Shown here one piece after another: positions 38,306-46,985 of a stretch of 64,000 nt of DNA. The notes below the pieces were generated by a model. The model was not told the origin of the DNA, did not search any database, and saw only the letters and a list, made by a program, of their open reading frames with translations. Source of the stretch: Methylobacterium pseudosasicola (GTDB taxonomy: Bacteria > Pseudomonadota > Alphaproteobacteria > Rhizobiales > Beijerinckiaceae); contig NZ_FOTK01000012.1 in assembly GCF_900114535.1 (NCBI RefSeq), positions 86,334-150,333 on the forward strand, given 5' to 3'. Positions within the stretch are counted from its first letter, which is position 1; every line of letters begins with the position of its first letter. The position numbers and the translations under genes are program-made.

Positions 38306-39301
38306 TCACCGCGGCGCCCGTGATGCCGCCTCGAGCGCCCCGTAGCAGCCCTGTGACAGGGCCTGGGCCCGCAGCCGCTCCTGCGGGCTGAAAGGCCGGC
38401 CATCCTCCCGGAACAGATCCTCCTTGAGCAGCGCCTCGGAGGTGCAGCGGGCGGCGATCCGGCAGAGCGGAGGCTCACCGCCGGTGCGGGTGCAGATCGT
38501 CACGTAGTCGGCCCGGAACGCCCGCAGCCCGGCCAGCGGGTTCGGGCCGGTCAGGGTTACGAGCGCGGTGAGCAGCCCGAGCAGCACCGGCTGGTGGACG
38601 AGATACACGATCAGGCTGTGGCGCCCCGCAAAGGTCGCCACACGGCCGAGGGCCGAGCGCGGCGTCCAGGCGCCCAGGCCTGATTGCGCCAGCAGCGGAA
38701 GCCCGAGCCGCCCGAGGACGATCCCCGTGAGGACGAACCCGAACCACGGGACCAACGGCACGTAATCGTTGGTCCGCGGCGTCCCGGCACCGAGGCCGAG
38801 GAAATACAGGATCGGCGCATCGAGCACCGGCGCATGCACCAGGAGCGGCGCGGCGAAGATCGCGGCGGCGGCCAGCACCGTCACGGGCACCGGCAGGAAC
38901 AGGAACGGCAGGCCCAGCACGCTCGCCACGGCGATGCAGTGCAGGATCCCGAAGAACACGTAGGCGTCCGGGAAGGCGAGCCAGGTCCCGACGGTGACGA
39001 GGAGCGCCGCCCCGCCGATCCGGGCGAGCCGCATCAGGGTCGGTCGCAGGCGGATGCCGCTCCCGTTCATCAGCACAAGCCCGACCCCGACCAGGATCAG
39101 GAACGTGCCGGCGATCGCCTCGGCCGCTCGATGGCCGGCCGGCGTCAGGGCATAATTCTCCGCGGTGAGGCGCAGATATCCGAGGTCCCAGAGGGTGTGG
39201 TAGCTCGCCATCGCCAAGAGCGCCGCCGCCCGCACGGCGTCGATGATCGGCAGGCGGCGTTGTCCGGAGGCCTGGGCGGGGCGGAGTGCGTCGGTCTGCA
39301 T
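38306..39301 (-). CDS. Membrane acyltransferase-like protein (DUF1624/HGSNAT-like)
   Basis: The 331-residue protein has about eight to nine hydrophobic helices, starting with LPIIDAVRAAALLAMASYHTLWDLGYL, where the conserved His lies in the first helix (SYHTLWDL), as in heparan-alpha-glucosaminide N-acetyltransferase-like membrane proteins. GRHSLIVYLVHQPVLL near residue 228 is the second conserved block. The C-terminal 70 residues are soluble and contain four cysteines (TICTRTGGEPPLCRIAARCT). The substrate is unknown. The ATG at 39301 is chosen over a longer Pro/Arg-rich extension. Confidence 0.8.
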   Translation of the reverse strand: MQTDALRPAQASGQRRLPIIDAVRAAALLAMASYHTLWDLGYLRLTAENYALTPAGHRAAEAIAGTFLILVGVGLVLMNGSGIRLRPTLMRLARIGGAALLVTVGTWLAFPDAYVFFGILHCIAVASVLGLPFLFLPVPVTVLAAAAIFAAPLLVHAPVLDAPILYFLGLGAGTPRTNDYVPLVPWFGFVLTGIVLGRLGLPLLAQSGLGAWTPRSALGRVATFAGRHSLIVYLVHQPVLLGLLTALVTLTGPNPLAGLRAFRADYVTICTRTGGEPPLCRIAARCTSEALLKEDLFREDGRPFSPQERLRAQALSQGCYGALEAASRAPR

Positions 39302-39650
39302 GGCGGATGGCTCAAACCATGCCGGCGGCCGGGACGCCACCATCGAACGCCACGACCGCGGCCGTTTTCGTCCCTCCGTGACCCTCTCGAAAACGTGAAG
39401 TGGGCCGCCAACCGGTCGCGAAAACTCGACTGGACAGGGTCGCGAAGGGGATCCAGACGGCTCGATCGGCGCGAAAACGCCTTTACGCGGCTCGGACTGC
39501 GACGGATCGACTGTTGCGGGGCTGCCTCCCCCGGGCAAGATTGCAACTCGGCAAGGCTCCTATGCCGGTCATATGGGCTTTCCGGGAATCAGGACTTCGT
39601 TAATCTTGCTGTGTGAGCGCGCGGCGTGATTCGGTGTAGGTTGCTCGGCC
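39302..39650. other. Divergent intergenic region between acyltransferase and cold-shock genes
   Basis: This 349-bp region holds the promoters of two divergent genes. One inverted repeat is visible: CGTTTTCG (39363-39370) pairs with CGAAAACG (39388-39395). The stretch next to the cold-shock gene is AT-richer, which would suit a long 5' leader. No coding frame with a ribosome binding site was found. Confidence 0.5.
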
Positions 39651-40250
39651 ATGTCTGACGAACGCGGATCCGGGCCGGAAAACCCCAATCGGATTGAGGA
39701 TGCCCGGGGTGCCGAAGCGGCGCAGGACGAGGCGCTCGACCTCGTCGAGGTCTCCGGCCGGATCAAGTGGTTCGACGTGTCGAAGGGCTTCGGCTTCATC
39801 GTGCCCGATGACGGCGCCCCCGACATCCTGCTGCACGTGACCTGCCTGCGGCGCGACGGGTTCCAGGCCGCCAGCGAGGGCGCGCGCATCGTCGTGGAGG
39901 CGGTGGAGCGCCCGCGCGGCTGGCAGGCGTTCCGGGTGATCTCCCTCGACCAATCGGCGGCTTTGCACCCGTCCGAGATGCCGATGCCGCGCACCCATGT
40001 CTCGGTCACGCCGACCAGCGGGCTGGAGACGGCGGTGGTGAAGTGGTTCAACCGGTTGCGCGGCTTCGGTTTCCTCACCCGCGGCGACGGCACGCCCGAT
40101 ATCTTCGTCCACATGGAGACCCTGCGCCGCTACGGCATCGCCGAGCTGAAGCCCGGCGACGCGGTGCTGGTTCGGTACGGCGACGGTTCCAAGGGCGTGA
40201 TGGCCGCCGAGATCCGTTTGATCGACGGCGCCCTTCCGACCTCGCACTGA
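39651..40250 (+). CDS. Cold-shock protein with two CSD domains
   Basis: The 199-residue protein has two OB-fold cold-shock domains: [22 protein letters not shown] at about residues 33-54 and [21 protein letters not shown] at about 128-148, each with the RNP-1-type FGF motif and a matching DILLHVT / [11 protein letters not shown]-2 region. They are joined by a linker of about 40 residues. Such proteins bind single-stranded nucleic acid. Double-CSD forms are common in Rhizobiales. Confidence 0.93.
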   Translation: MSDERGSGPENPNRIEDARGAEAAQDEALDLVEVSGRIKWFDVSKGFGFIVPDDGAPDILLHVTCLRRDGFQAASEGARIVVEAVERPRGWQAFRVISLDQSAALHPSEMPMPRTHVSVTPTSGLETAVVKWFNRLRGFGFLTRGDGTPDIFVHMETLRRYGIAELKPGDAVLVRYGDGSKGVMAAEIRLIDGALPTSH

Positions 40251-40315
40251 CGCTACGGCCCGGACGCGCTATGGGACGGCGCGCGTATGCACGTTTCCAG
40301 AAAAGGCATGAGTCT

Positions 40316-40810
40316 GTGAAATCTATGTTCCGCGTCGCTCAGGCGGCGGTCATCGCCGGCCTGATCCTGACCGCGCCTGCGACCCTTCTGCCCGTCTCCG
40401 CCCAGAGCGCCGCGCGGGAGAGCGCCGCCAAGACCGAGCCGCTCACCATCGTCACCAAGGCGGGCGCGAAGCGGTTCGACGTCGAGGTGATGCGCGACGA
40501 TGCCGGCCGCTCCCGCGGGCTGATGTTCCGCCGGCACATGGCCGCCGATCACGGCATGCTGTTCGACTTTGAGCGCACCGAGCCGGTGACCATGTGGATG
40601 AAGAACACCTACCTGCCGCTCGACATGGTGTTCATCCGCCCGGACGGCGTCGTCAGCCGGATCGCGGCCGATACCGAGCCGCTCTCCACCGCGATCATCG
40701 CATCCGGCAGCCCGGTCTCGGCGGTGCTGGAGCTCAATGCCGGCACGGCCGCCAAGCTCGGCATTCAGGCCGGCGACAAGGTCGAGCACCCTTTGTTCAA
40801 GGCGCGCTGA
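40316..40810 (+). CDS. DUF192 exported protein
   Basis: The 164-residue protein has a signal peptide (hydrophobic core AAVIAGLILTAPATLL, cleavage near SAQSAA) and a DUF192 domain: RGLMFRRHMAADHGMLFDF, TMWMKNTYLPLDMVF and AVLELNAGTA are the family blocks. The GTG at 40316 has AAAGG at 9 nt; the ATG nine nt later is an alternative. It lies 65 nt downstream of the cold-shock gene. Function is unknown. Confidence 0.88.
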   Translation: MKSMFRVAQAAVIAGLILTAPATLLPVSAQSAARESAAKTEPLTIVTKAGAKRFDVEVMRDDAGRSRGLMFRRHMAADHGMLFDFERTEPVTMWMKNTYLPLDMVFIRPDGVVSRIAADTEPLSTAIIASGSPVSAVLELNAGTAAKLGIQAGDKVEHPLFKAR

Positions 40811-40929
40811 TTCGACTCGGAATTTTGCGAACGCAGCGAGAACAATCGCCTTGACCGCTGCGATGTTCCGCGCCAATGTTCCGGCATTGTTCCGGTGCTT
40901 CGGAATGCCGGCACAGCGCGGAGGACCCG

Positions 40930-41334
40930 ATGAGCGATGTGGCCGATGCCGAACTGTTCGGCAACGACGATTGGTCGGTGAACGCGGACGGGCTTGAGCA
41001 CCGCACCACCGGCTACTTCATCAGCCGGAACGCCCTCTCCGCCAAGCGGGCCGAGGGCCTGTGGGACTGGCCGCTGCAGATGGCGGAAAAGAGCTGGTGC
41101 CGGCCGAGCCTGTTCCGCGACGCGTTCCTGAACGCCCTTGAGCTGTTCGGGATCGCCCGCGATGCCGGCCTGACCCGCTCCTTCGCCCTGGGCTACGGCA
41201 TCCGGGCCGCGGAAGCGCCGGCTTCCGACAGCTTCGTAACCCTGGCCGACGTGCTCAAGCCCCGCGCCCTCCCGGAAACGGTCCGCGTCGCTGCCCCGCG
41301 CCCAGCCCGCGCGTTCGCAGCCGCCGGCGCCTGA
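40930..41334 (+). CDS. Conserved hypothetical protein
   Basis: The 134-residue protein lacks a signal peptide. It has a compact, aromatic-rich core LFGNDDWSVNADGLEHRTTGYFI followed by LWDWPLQMAEKSWCRPSLFRDAF and an Ala/Pro-rich tail. The many conserved Trp residues suggest a folded protein. No enzymatic motif is seen. Confidence 0.65.
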   Translation: MSDVADAELFGNDDWSVNADGLEHRTTGYFISRNALSAKRAEGLWDWPLQMAEKSWCRPSLFRDAFLNALELFGIARDAGLTRSFALGYGIRAAEAPASDSFVTLADVLKPRALPETVRVAAPRPARAFAAAGA

Positions 41335-41407
41335 CGCTTCAGCCGGTATTTGACCGCGGCCATGCCCGCCGGATAGCCCTCGTCGCGGGAACGCGGGAGA
41401 GATGATC

Positions 41408-42280
41408 ATGGCGGATGCTGATATTGGCGGGCTCGACGGATTGGTGACGTCGCCCCTGTCACGGCGGGGCTTCGTGATGACCAGCCTGATCAGCGGCCTG
41501 ACGCTGGCCACGACCCGGGTCGAGGCGCAGGTGATCCACACCGATGCGGTGGGTATCGAGGCCGGCGAGGTGAAGATCCCGGCCGCCGACGGACCGATGC
41601 CGGCCTACCGGGCGTTGCCGGAGGGCGCCGGTCCCTTCCCGATCGTGCTGGTGATCGAGGAGATCTTCGGGGTCCACGAATACATCAAGGACATCTGCCG
41701 GCGGCTCGCCAAGGCCGGCTACTGCGCGGTCGCCCCCGAGCTCTATGCGCGGCAGGGCGACCTCTCGACCATGACCGATGCCAAGGTCATCATCCGGGAC
41801 GTCATCTCGAAAACGCCCGACGCACAGTGGATCGGCGATCTCGACGCCACCGCCGCCTGGGCGGCCTCGGCCGCCAAGGGCGACCCGGCCCGGCTGGGGG
41901 TGATGGGCTGGTGCCGGGGTGGGCGGGATGTCTGGCTCTACGCGGCGCATCGTCGCGACCTGAAGGCGGCGGTGGCCTGGTACGGGCCGCTGGGCGGCGA
42001 GCGGACCGACATCCAGCCCCGTACCGCCGGGGATGTGGCGGCCGAGATTAACGCGCCCCTGCTCGGCCTCTACGGCGGCGCCGATACCGGCATCCCGCCG
42101 GCCTCCGCCGAGGAGGCCCGGGACAAGGCGAAGCAGGCCGGCAAGAGCGTCGAACTGGTGATCTACCCGGAGGCGCCGCACGGTTTCCACGCGGATTACC
42201 GCCCGAGCTACCGCAAGGACGCCGCGGAGGATGGCTGGAACAGGGCACTCGCCTTCCTGAAAACCCACGGCGTCGGCTGA
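41408..42280 (+). CDS. Dienelactone hydrolase-like protein with twin-arginine leader
   Basis: The 290-residue protein belongs to the dienelactone hydrolase family. It has the nucleophile elbow GWCRGG (about residue 171), the acid in LYGGADTGIP (about 223) and the histidine in PEAPHGFHADY (about 259), so the Cys-Asp-His triad is intact. A leader SRRGFVMTSLISGLTLA is Tat-type, which suggests export. An ATG six nt upstream is possible. The natural substrate is unknown; methylotroph relevance is not shown. Confidence 0.85.
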   Translation: MADADIGGLDGLVTSPLSRRGFVMTSLISGLTLATTRVEAQVIHTDAVGIEAGEVKIPAADGPMPAYRALPEGAGPFPIVLVIEEIFGVHEYIKDICRRLAKAGYCAVAPELYARQGDLSTMTDAKVIIRDVISKTPDAQWIGDLDATAAWAASAAKGDPARLGVMGWCRGGRDVWLYAAHRRDLKAAVAWYGPLGGERTDIQPRTAGDVAAEINAPLLGLYGGADTGIPPASAEEARDKAKQAGKSVELVIYPEAPHGFHADYRPSYRKDAAEDGWNRALAFLKTHGVG

Positions 42281-42421
42281 ACCCAGGGGTTTCCCCGGTC
42301 TTGGCCGGATGTTCCTGGTTCCCTGTGCTTCCCAGGACACGGCCACAACTTGCCGAATATGCAAGGGTCGCGGGAGGATCTGTGCCTGCGCGGGTCCGGC
42401 CGACCGCGGCAATCGGGGCGT

Positions 42422-42446
42422 TGAACCGATCGTCGCGACCGCCGTT
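42422..42446 (+). promoter_or_regulatory. Weak EcfG-type promoter candidate
   Basis: TGAAC and CGTT are separated by 16 nt (42422-42426 and 42443-42446), close to the GGAAC-N16/17-CGTT pattern of general stress sigma factor EcfG promoters in alphaproteobacteria. It lies about 26 nt before the response regulator start. The first base of the -35 element does not match, so this is tentative. Confidence 0.2.
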
Positions 42447-42471
42447 CAGCCCCTGTAGAGTGTCCCGGCCC

Positions 42472-42927
42472 ATGAGCGATTCGGTACAGCCCGGACAGAA
42501 GCCCGTCATCCTCGTCGTGGAGGATCAACCCGACGAGCGCTTCCTCGCGGCCACGCTCCTGGAAGATACCGGCTTTACGGTGATCGAGGCCGAGACCGCC
42601 GACCGGGCGCTCGCCATCCTCAAGGACCGGGCCGACGAGGTCAGCGTCGTCTTCTCCGATGTCCGCACGCCCGGACCGATCGGCGGCTTCGAGCTGGCCC
42701 GGATCATCGGCGTGACCTGGCCGCGGGTGCGGGTGCTGCTCACCTCCGGCGATGCCGGCGACCAGCCGAGCGACCTGCGCATGTCGGCGACCTTCATCCC
42801 CAAGCCATGGCGCGCTGAGGATATTCTGGCCTGGGTCGAGCAGGCCGCGGGGCGTCCCTCGGGGTCGACCGGGCCGGCGGTGATCGGGCCGGGTGGTAAA
42901 TTAATGACGCCGGGTTTGGAAACCTGA
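42472..42927 (+). CDS. Single-domain response regulator
   Basis: The 151-residue protein is a CheY-like receiver: acidic pocket VEDQPDE (about residues 16-22), phospho-acceptor Asp in VVFSDVRTPG (about 63), Thr/Ser switch in LLTSGDAG (about 91) and the conserved Lys in FIPKPW (about 111). A short Gly/Pro-rich tail follows and no output domain. It may be a phosphorelay relay protein; no kinase is adjacent. Confidence 0.92.
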   Translation: MSDSVQPGQKPVILVVEDQPDERFLAATLLEDTGFTVIEAETADRALAILKDRADEVSVVFSDVRTPGPIGGFELARIIGVTWPRVRVLLTSGDAGDQPSDLRMSATFIPKPWRAEDILAWVEQAAGRPSGSTGPAVIGPGGKLMTPGLET

Positions 42928-43006
42928 GGCTAACTCCGGGTTGTACGCCACTCTCGGAGCGCCCGGCGCCCGATCCCGTGCAACGCCGTCGGGCGCAGAC
43001 ATCATC

Positions 43007-43210
43007 ATGCAAATTGTCGCTGCCAATCACGCCGACTCCCTGCGGCGCCGCCCCTGGGACGACGCGCCCGAAGCTCAGGTCGTCGACACCCTAAGCGACG
43101 AGTTGCGCGCGCATTACGGCGCGGCGGCCGACGAAATGCCGGCGGAGATCCTGGCCCTGGCGCTGCGTCTCGACGGTACGGGCGCCGAGCGGGCCGTCGC
43201 CGCCTGGTGA
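43007..43210 (+). CDS. Small acidic protein, weakly NepR-like
   Basis: The 67-residue frame contains LSDELRAHYGAAADEMPAEILALALRLD, which has a rough likeness to the helices of NepR anti-sigma factors (LR..Y....E..P......L..LD), but key family residues are missing. It lies 80 nt after the response regulator. The likeness is weak and no PhyR or EcfG gene is nearby, so it is best called hypothetical. Confidence 0.4.
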   Translation: MQIVAANHADSLRRRPWDDAPEAQVVDTLSDELRAHYGAAADEMPAEILALALRLDGTGAERAVAAW

Positions 43211-43286
43211 GTCGCCAAGGCGGGGGAATCTGCTATTCAGCGGCCTCTGACCTGCCGACGCATCGCGTCTCTCAGTCGAGCCCCTC

Positions 43287-44459
43287 ATGCGTCTTAATCT
43301 CCTTCGCGGATCGCTTGCCGCTGGCCTGATCCTGGCGCTCGCCGGGATCCAGAGCGTGCAGGCCGCCGCGCCCCCACCGCAGCCCGCGGAGGGCCCCGGG
43401 GGTGCCGGCGATCGCAAGGCGACGGTCGTGAAGCGCCTGCTCGGCCGTGGGACCGCCACCACCTTCGCGTTCCACGCAGCTGGCGCCGCGCCGGGAGCCG
43501 GCCGGCCCGTGGCCGTGTTCCTGCACGGCTGGGGTGTGGTCAATCCGCAGAGCTACGGCGGCTGGATCGACCACCTGACCCGCCAGGGCTGGCTGGTGCT
43601 CTATCCCCGCTTCCAGGAGGTGAACCGGACCCGCCCGGCCGACGCACCCGGCATCGCCGAGGGTCTGGTCAAGGCCGCGCTCGCCGACCTCGCCTCCGAT
43701 GCCGACGCCAAGCCGGATCTCAGCCGCGTCGCCCTGATCGGGCATCTCGCCGGTGCGCCCATCGCCTTCGACATGGCCGCGGGCGCCAAGGCGCAGGGCC
43801 TGCCGGTCCCGAAACTGATCTTCGCGGCGGCGCCCGGCGGCATCGCCAGCGGGCCGAAATCCCGCGGCATCGCGCTCACCGAACTGTCCGGCATCGATCC
43901 GTCGACGCTGCTCATCACCATGGTCGGCGACAAGGACACTCGGGCGGCCGACCTCGCGGCCAAGCGCCTGCTGCGCGAGGCCAGTGCCGTGCCGATCGAG
44001 CGCAAACTGTTCGTGCGCGCCCTCTCGGACGATCACGGCTTCCCGGCGCTCACGGCGACGCTGGCGGCGCCGGCCGGCCTCGACAGCGCCTATGATGGCG
44101 GAGCGATCAAGCCGGGGCCGGAGCCGAAGGACGCCCCGAAGGACGCACCGAAGCCGCCACCCTTCCGCTGGTCCGCCGACATGGCGCTTACGGGCGAGCA
44201 GCAGACGCTGGTGTCCCAGATCAACATCGCCCGGGTGGACGCGCTCGATTACCTCGGCTTCTGGAAAACCTTCGACATTGCGGCGGCCGCTGCCTTCGCC
44301 GGCTCGGATGCGGTGGCGATGAAAAACAACCCGCGCGTCGCCGACATGGAACGCTGGAGCGACGGCTGGCCGGTGAAGCGGCTCTCCGTGGAGACGCCCC
44401 GGCTGGTGGCGCCGGCCGCCCAGGCTGGAACCCCGGCAGCCACCGCCCGCAAGCGCTGA
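43287..44459 (+). CDS. Exported alpha/beta-hydrolase-fold protein lacking the nucleophile serine
   Basis: The 390-residue protein has a signal peptide (cleavage near VQAAAP) and an alpha/beta-hydrolase core: oxyanion-type VAVFLHGWGV near residue 77, then VALIGHLAGAPIAFDMA near 150, where the usual G-x-S-x-G elbow reads GHLAG. The catalytic serine is replaced by leucine. A later SDDHGF near residue 250 may hold the histidine. The C-terminal 100 residues have a DYLGFWKTFD segment and an Ala-rich tail. It may be a non-catalytic binding protein. Confidence 0.7.
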   Translation: MRLNLLRGSLAAGLILALAGIQSVQAAAPPPQPAEGPGGAGDRKATVVKRLLGRGTATTFAFHAAGAAPGAGRPVAVFLHGWGVVNPQSYGGWIDHLTRQGWLVLYPRFQEVNRTRPADAPGIAEGLVKAALADLASDADAKPDLSRVALIGHLAGAPIAFDMAAGAKAQGLPVPKLIFAAAPGGIASGPKSRGIALTELSGIDPSTLLITMVGDKDTRAADLAAKRLLREASAVPIERKLFVRALSDDHGFPALTATLAAPAGLDSAYDGGAIKPGPEPKDAPKDAPKPPPFRWSADMALTGEQQTLVSQINIARVDALDYLGFWKTFDIAAAAAFAGSDAVAMKNNPRVADMERWSDGWPVKRLSVETPRLVAPAAQAGTPAATARKR

Positions 44460-44533
44460 TCCGACAAAAAGGCAGGCTTCCCCTTGGCGTAGGGCTTGCT
44501 ACTCTGCCCGTGTTCGACACGGGGGATGATGCC

Positions 44534-44734
44534 ATGCCCGAGTTCGTCGCCAGCCTGCTCGCCGCAGCGGCCTTCTGCCTGACCCTGCTGGCGCTGAACG
44601 CGCTGACGCGGTTGCTGATTCAGGCGCATTGGGCGCCACCGGATCTCGGCGAATCCGGCTTCCTCCAGATCGGCAGCGCCCTCGTGGTCGCCCGGGTCGC
44701 CTACCGCCGGGCGCCGCATCGCCAGATGGACTAG
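44534..44734 (+). CDS. Small membrane protein
   Basis: The 66-residue frame has an N-terminal membrane helix (FVASLLAAAAFCLTLLALNAL) and a second weaker one. It ends next to a strong hairpin that acts as a terminator. No family is recognised. Confidence 0.45.
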   Translation: MPEFVASLLAAAAFCLTLLALNALTRLLIQAHWAPPDLGESGFLQIGSALVVARVAYRRAPHRQMD

Positions 44735-44737
44735 TGT

Positions 44738-44774
44738 ATCATCCCGAAAGGTGGTTTCCGGCTTTCGGGATGAT
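44738..44774. terminator. Bidirectional hairpin terminator/repeat
   Basis: ATCATCCCGAAAG (44738-44750) and CTTTCGGGATGAT (44762-44774) form a perfect 13-bp stem with an 11-nt loop, directly between two convergent genes. The layout resembles palindromic repeats that are common downstream of genes in Methylobacterium. Confidence 0.7.
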
Positions 44775-44788
44775 GCAGAGGCAAAGCC

Positions 44789-45745
44789 TCAGCGCAGGAA
44801 ATCCCCAAACGCGCGCGGGCCATTGCCAGTTGGGATGGTCGTCAGCACCTTGAGCGTGCGGGCGTCGAGGACGCTCAGCGTGTTGTCGCCCCAATTGGCG
44901 ACGTAGAGCCGGCCCTCGGCATCCGCCGCGATGCCCTCGGGATGGTCGCCGACGTCGATGTCGGTGATCGGCTTGAGGGTGGCGAGGTCGAAGGCCGTGA
45001 CACTGCCGGCATATTGGTCGGTGACAAAGCCACGGCCTTGCGACAGCGCGATCACGTAGGGCCGCCGGCCGGTGGGAATCCGGGTAATCTCGCGGCCTGC
45101 CGCAAGGTCGATGACCGAGACGTCGTCGCTCGTGACGTTCGCCGTGTAGGCGCGCCCGGCTGCGGCATCCAAGGTGATGCCGAACGGGTGCTGGCCGACG
45201 GGTATCGTCTTCGTTTCCTTGCGGGCCTTGGCGTCAACCACCGAGACCGTATCGGCCTCCCGGTTGGCGACGTAGAGCGTCGCGCCGTCCGGCGCGATGG
45301 CGATGCCGGAGGGCGAGGCGCCGACCGCGATCTCGCCGTCGGGAACGAGCGTGCCGTCGCGCTCGGTCAGCACGAACAGGCGGTGGCCGTACCAATCCGC
45401 CACGTAGACCGTGCCGCCCTTCGGATCGGCGGCGACGCCGAGCGGACCGCCGGGCAGGGGCACCTCGGCGTCGACGCGGCCGGCATCGAGGTCGAGCACG
45501 GCGAGGCCGTGGCCCTCGGGCCGGGTGACGTAGGCGCGCTTGCGGTCGGGCGACAGAGCGATCCCGGCCGGGGCCCCGTCGAGGGCGATGCTGCGCACCA
45601 CCTTGCCGGCGGCGAGGTCGACGATTTCGACCGCGCCGCCGAGCTGGGCCGTCACGATCGCCTCCCGCGCCGGTTCGGCGCGGGCCAGCGTCGCGACCAG
45701 GGCGAGGCCGGCGGCGAGCGCCGCGCCGCGCCTGGTCAGGCTCAC
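44789..45745 (-). CDS. YVTN beta-propeller periplasmic protein
   Basis: The 318-residue protein has a signal peptide (LAAGLALVATLARAEP) and about seven short propeller repeats of the form LYVANxxxxTVSVVDAxxxKxxxTIPVGxxPxG. Proteins of this type are associated with PQQ-dependent alcohol oxidation systems. The GTG at 45745 overlaps the stop of the MxaD-like gene (GTGA), so the two are one operon. It is a paralogue of LutB encoded 6 kb away. Confidence 0.85.
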   Translation of the reverse strand: MSLTRRGAALAAGLALVATLARAEPAREAIVTAQLGGAVEIVDLAAGKVVRSIALDGAPAGIALSPDRKRAYVTRPEGHGLAVLDLDAGRVDAEVPLPGGPLGVAADPKGGTVYVADWYGHRLFVLTERDGTLVPDGEIAVGASPSGIAIAPDGATLYVANREADTVSVVDAKARKETKTIPVGQHPFGITLDAAAGRAYTANVTSDDVSVIDLAAGREITRIPTGRRPYVIALSQGRGFVTDQYAGSVTAFDLATLKPITDIDVGDHPEGIAADAEGRLYVANWGDNTLSVLDARTLKVLTTIPTGNGPRAFGDFLR

Positions 45746-46275
45746 GAGCCCTTCTCGACCTTGGCCTTCAGGTTGGCGAGGCTGGCCTTGATCCAATCGC
45801 CGACGCCCTTCTCGGAGGCTTCGTCGTTCAGCTCGGGCGGCGGATCGTTATTCATGTAGCCGCGGTAGAAGGCCGCCTTCCACTCGACCTTGGACTTGGC
45901 GTCGCCTGCCGGCTCGACCGTGATCGTCGCCGAATAGTCGTTGGCCGGCAGATCCTTCACGTCGACCTTCTCGATGTAGTACGAGAACAGCTTGTCGTCC
46001 GGCTTGTACTTGTTGCTGGTCTCCTGAATCTGGTTGCCGTTCTTCAGCGTCAGGGTGCGCTTGAACTTGGTCGGCACGTCGCCGCTGACTTCGGTCTTGG
46101 TGACGTTCTGCATCCAGTCGGCGTTCTTCACGTCACCGACCACCGCCCAGACCTTGTCGGCCGGCGCGTTGATCTCGATCGACTCGGAGATCTTGCGCCG
46201 GGTCGGGCCGTGGGCCTGCGCGGTCGCCGCCACCAGGGCGGCCGTGGCCGCCAGGGCCAGGGTCATTTTCTTCAT
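45742..46275 (-). CDS. MxaD-like periplasmic SRPBCC protein
   Basis: The 177-residue protein has a signal peptide (cleavage after AQAHG) and an SRPBCC/polyketide cyclase-like fold (ESIEINAPADKVWAVVGDVKNADWM). MxaD of methylotrophs has this size, leader and start of the mature chain (HGPTRRKI) and is reported to help electron transfer between methanol dehydrogenase and cytochrome cL. No mxaF or xoxF gene is in the window. It is followed with GTGA coupling by a YVTN propeller. Confidence 0.82.
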   Translation of the reverse strand: MKKMTLALAATAALVAATAQAHGPTRRKISESIEINAPADKVWAVVGDVKNADWMQNVTKTEVSGDVPTKFKRTLTLKNGNQIQETSNKYKPDDKLFSYYIEKVDVKDLPANDYSATITVEPAGDAKSKVEWKAAFYRGYMNNDPPPELNDEASEKGVGDWIKASLANLKAKVEKGS

Positions 46276-46361
46276 CGTGTCCTGCTCCTCCCGCCTCTAG
46301 GGCGCATTCCGGTCACGGGGATACCGGTTTCGCACCCGAGAGGGTTTCACAAGTGAGTGTC

Positions 46362-46393
46362 AGAGCCGCATCCCAGGGATTGGATACGGCTCT
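46362..46393 (-). terminator. Hairpin at the end of the C1-cofactor operon
   Basis: AGAGCCGCATCC and GGATACGGCTCT form a 12-bp stem with one G-U pair and an 8-nt loop. The stem overlaps the DUF447 stop codon region and probably ends the five-gene operon. Confidence 0.5.
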
Positions 46394-46982
46394 AGCGTGC
46401 ATCCCGATCAAGGAGGCGCGCCTCGGGGCCGAGGGCCGCCGCGACCTTGTCCTCGATCCAGCCCCAGGCCTCGCGCTCGCGCGGGCCCGCGGTCTTGGCG
46501 ATGGCGATGGCGAGGTAGGCCATCTCCGTCAACACCTTGTCCGGCTCAAGCATGTGGAGCCGGGTCGAGAGGATCGCCGCCTCCAGCACCGCGGCCTGCG
46601 AGCGGTTGTAGCCGATGAACGGCGCGTGGGCGGCGGAATGGACCATGCGGCCGCGGAAGCGCGGTCTTGTCTCGTGGTCTTCCACCGACGCGACTTCGAA
46701 CTCGGCGTGGCCGAAGCTGTCGGCAAGCCGCCGGCCGGGAATGGCCGCGCAGGCCACGGTCGGCCATTCGCGCCGCCCGGTCACCGCCCCGGCGATCACC
46801 CGGATGTCCCGCGGGCTCGAGGCCGCGAAGCACGGGTTGGCCTCGAGATTGGCGATGGTCGGGGAGGGCCGGAACGGCGCCAGGACGTAGCCGTCTGCCT
46901 CGCCGATCAGTCCGAACGGCACGAGGTGCAACTCGCCGGAGGGCGCGAGCGTGGTGACGATGGTTTCCAGGATCAGCGGCAT
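46392..46982 (-). CDS. DUF447 family protein (tetrahydromethanopterin-linked)
   Basis: The 196-residue protein starts with MPLILETIVTTLAPSGELHLVPFGLI and has a split-barrel flavin-reductase-like outline. DUF447 proteins are known from methanogens and from H4MPT-using methylotrophs, where they are linked to C1 cofactor synthesis. Its gene follows the DHPS-like gene after 3 nt. The reaction is not established. Confidence 0.82.
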   Translation of the reverse strand: MPLILETIVTTLAPSGELHLVPFGLIGEADGYVLAPFRPSPTIANLEANPCFAASSPRDIRVIAGAVTGRREWPTVACAAIPGRRLADSFGHAEFEVASVEDHETRPRFRGRMVHSAAHAPFIGYNRSQAAVLEAAILSTRLHMLEPDKVLTEMAYLAIAIAKTAGPREREAWGWIEDKVAAALGPEARLLDRDAR

Positions 46983-46985
46983 GGT

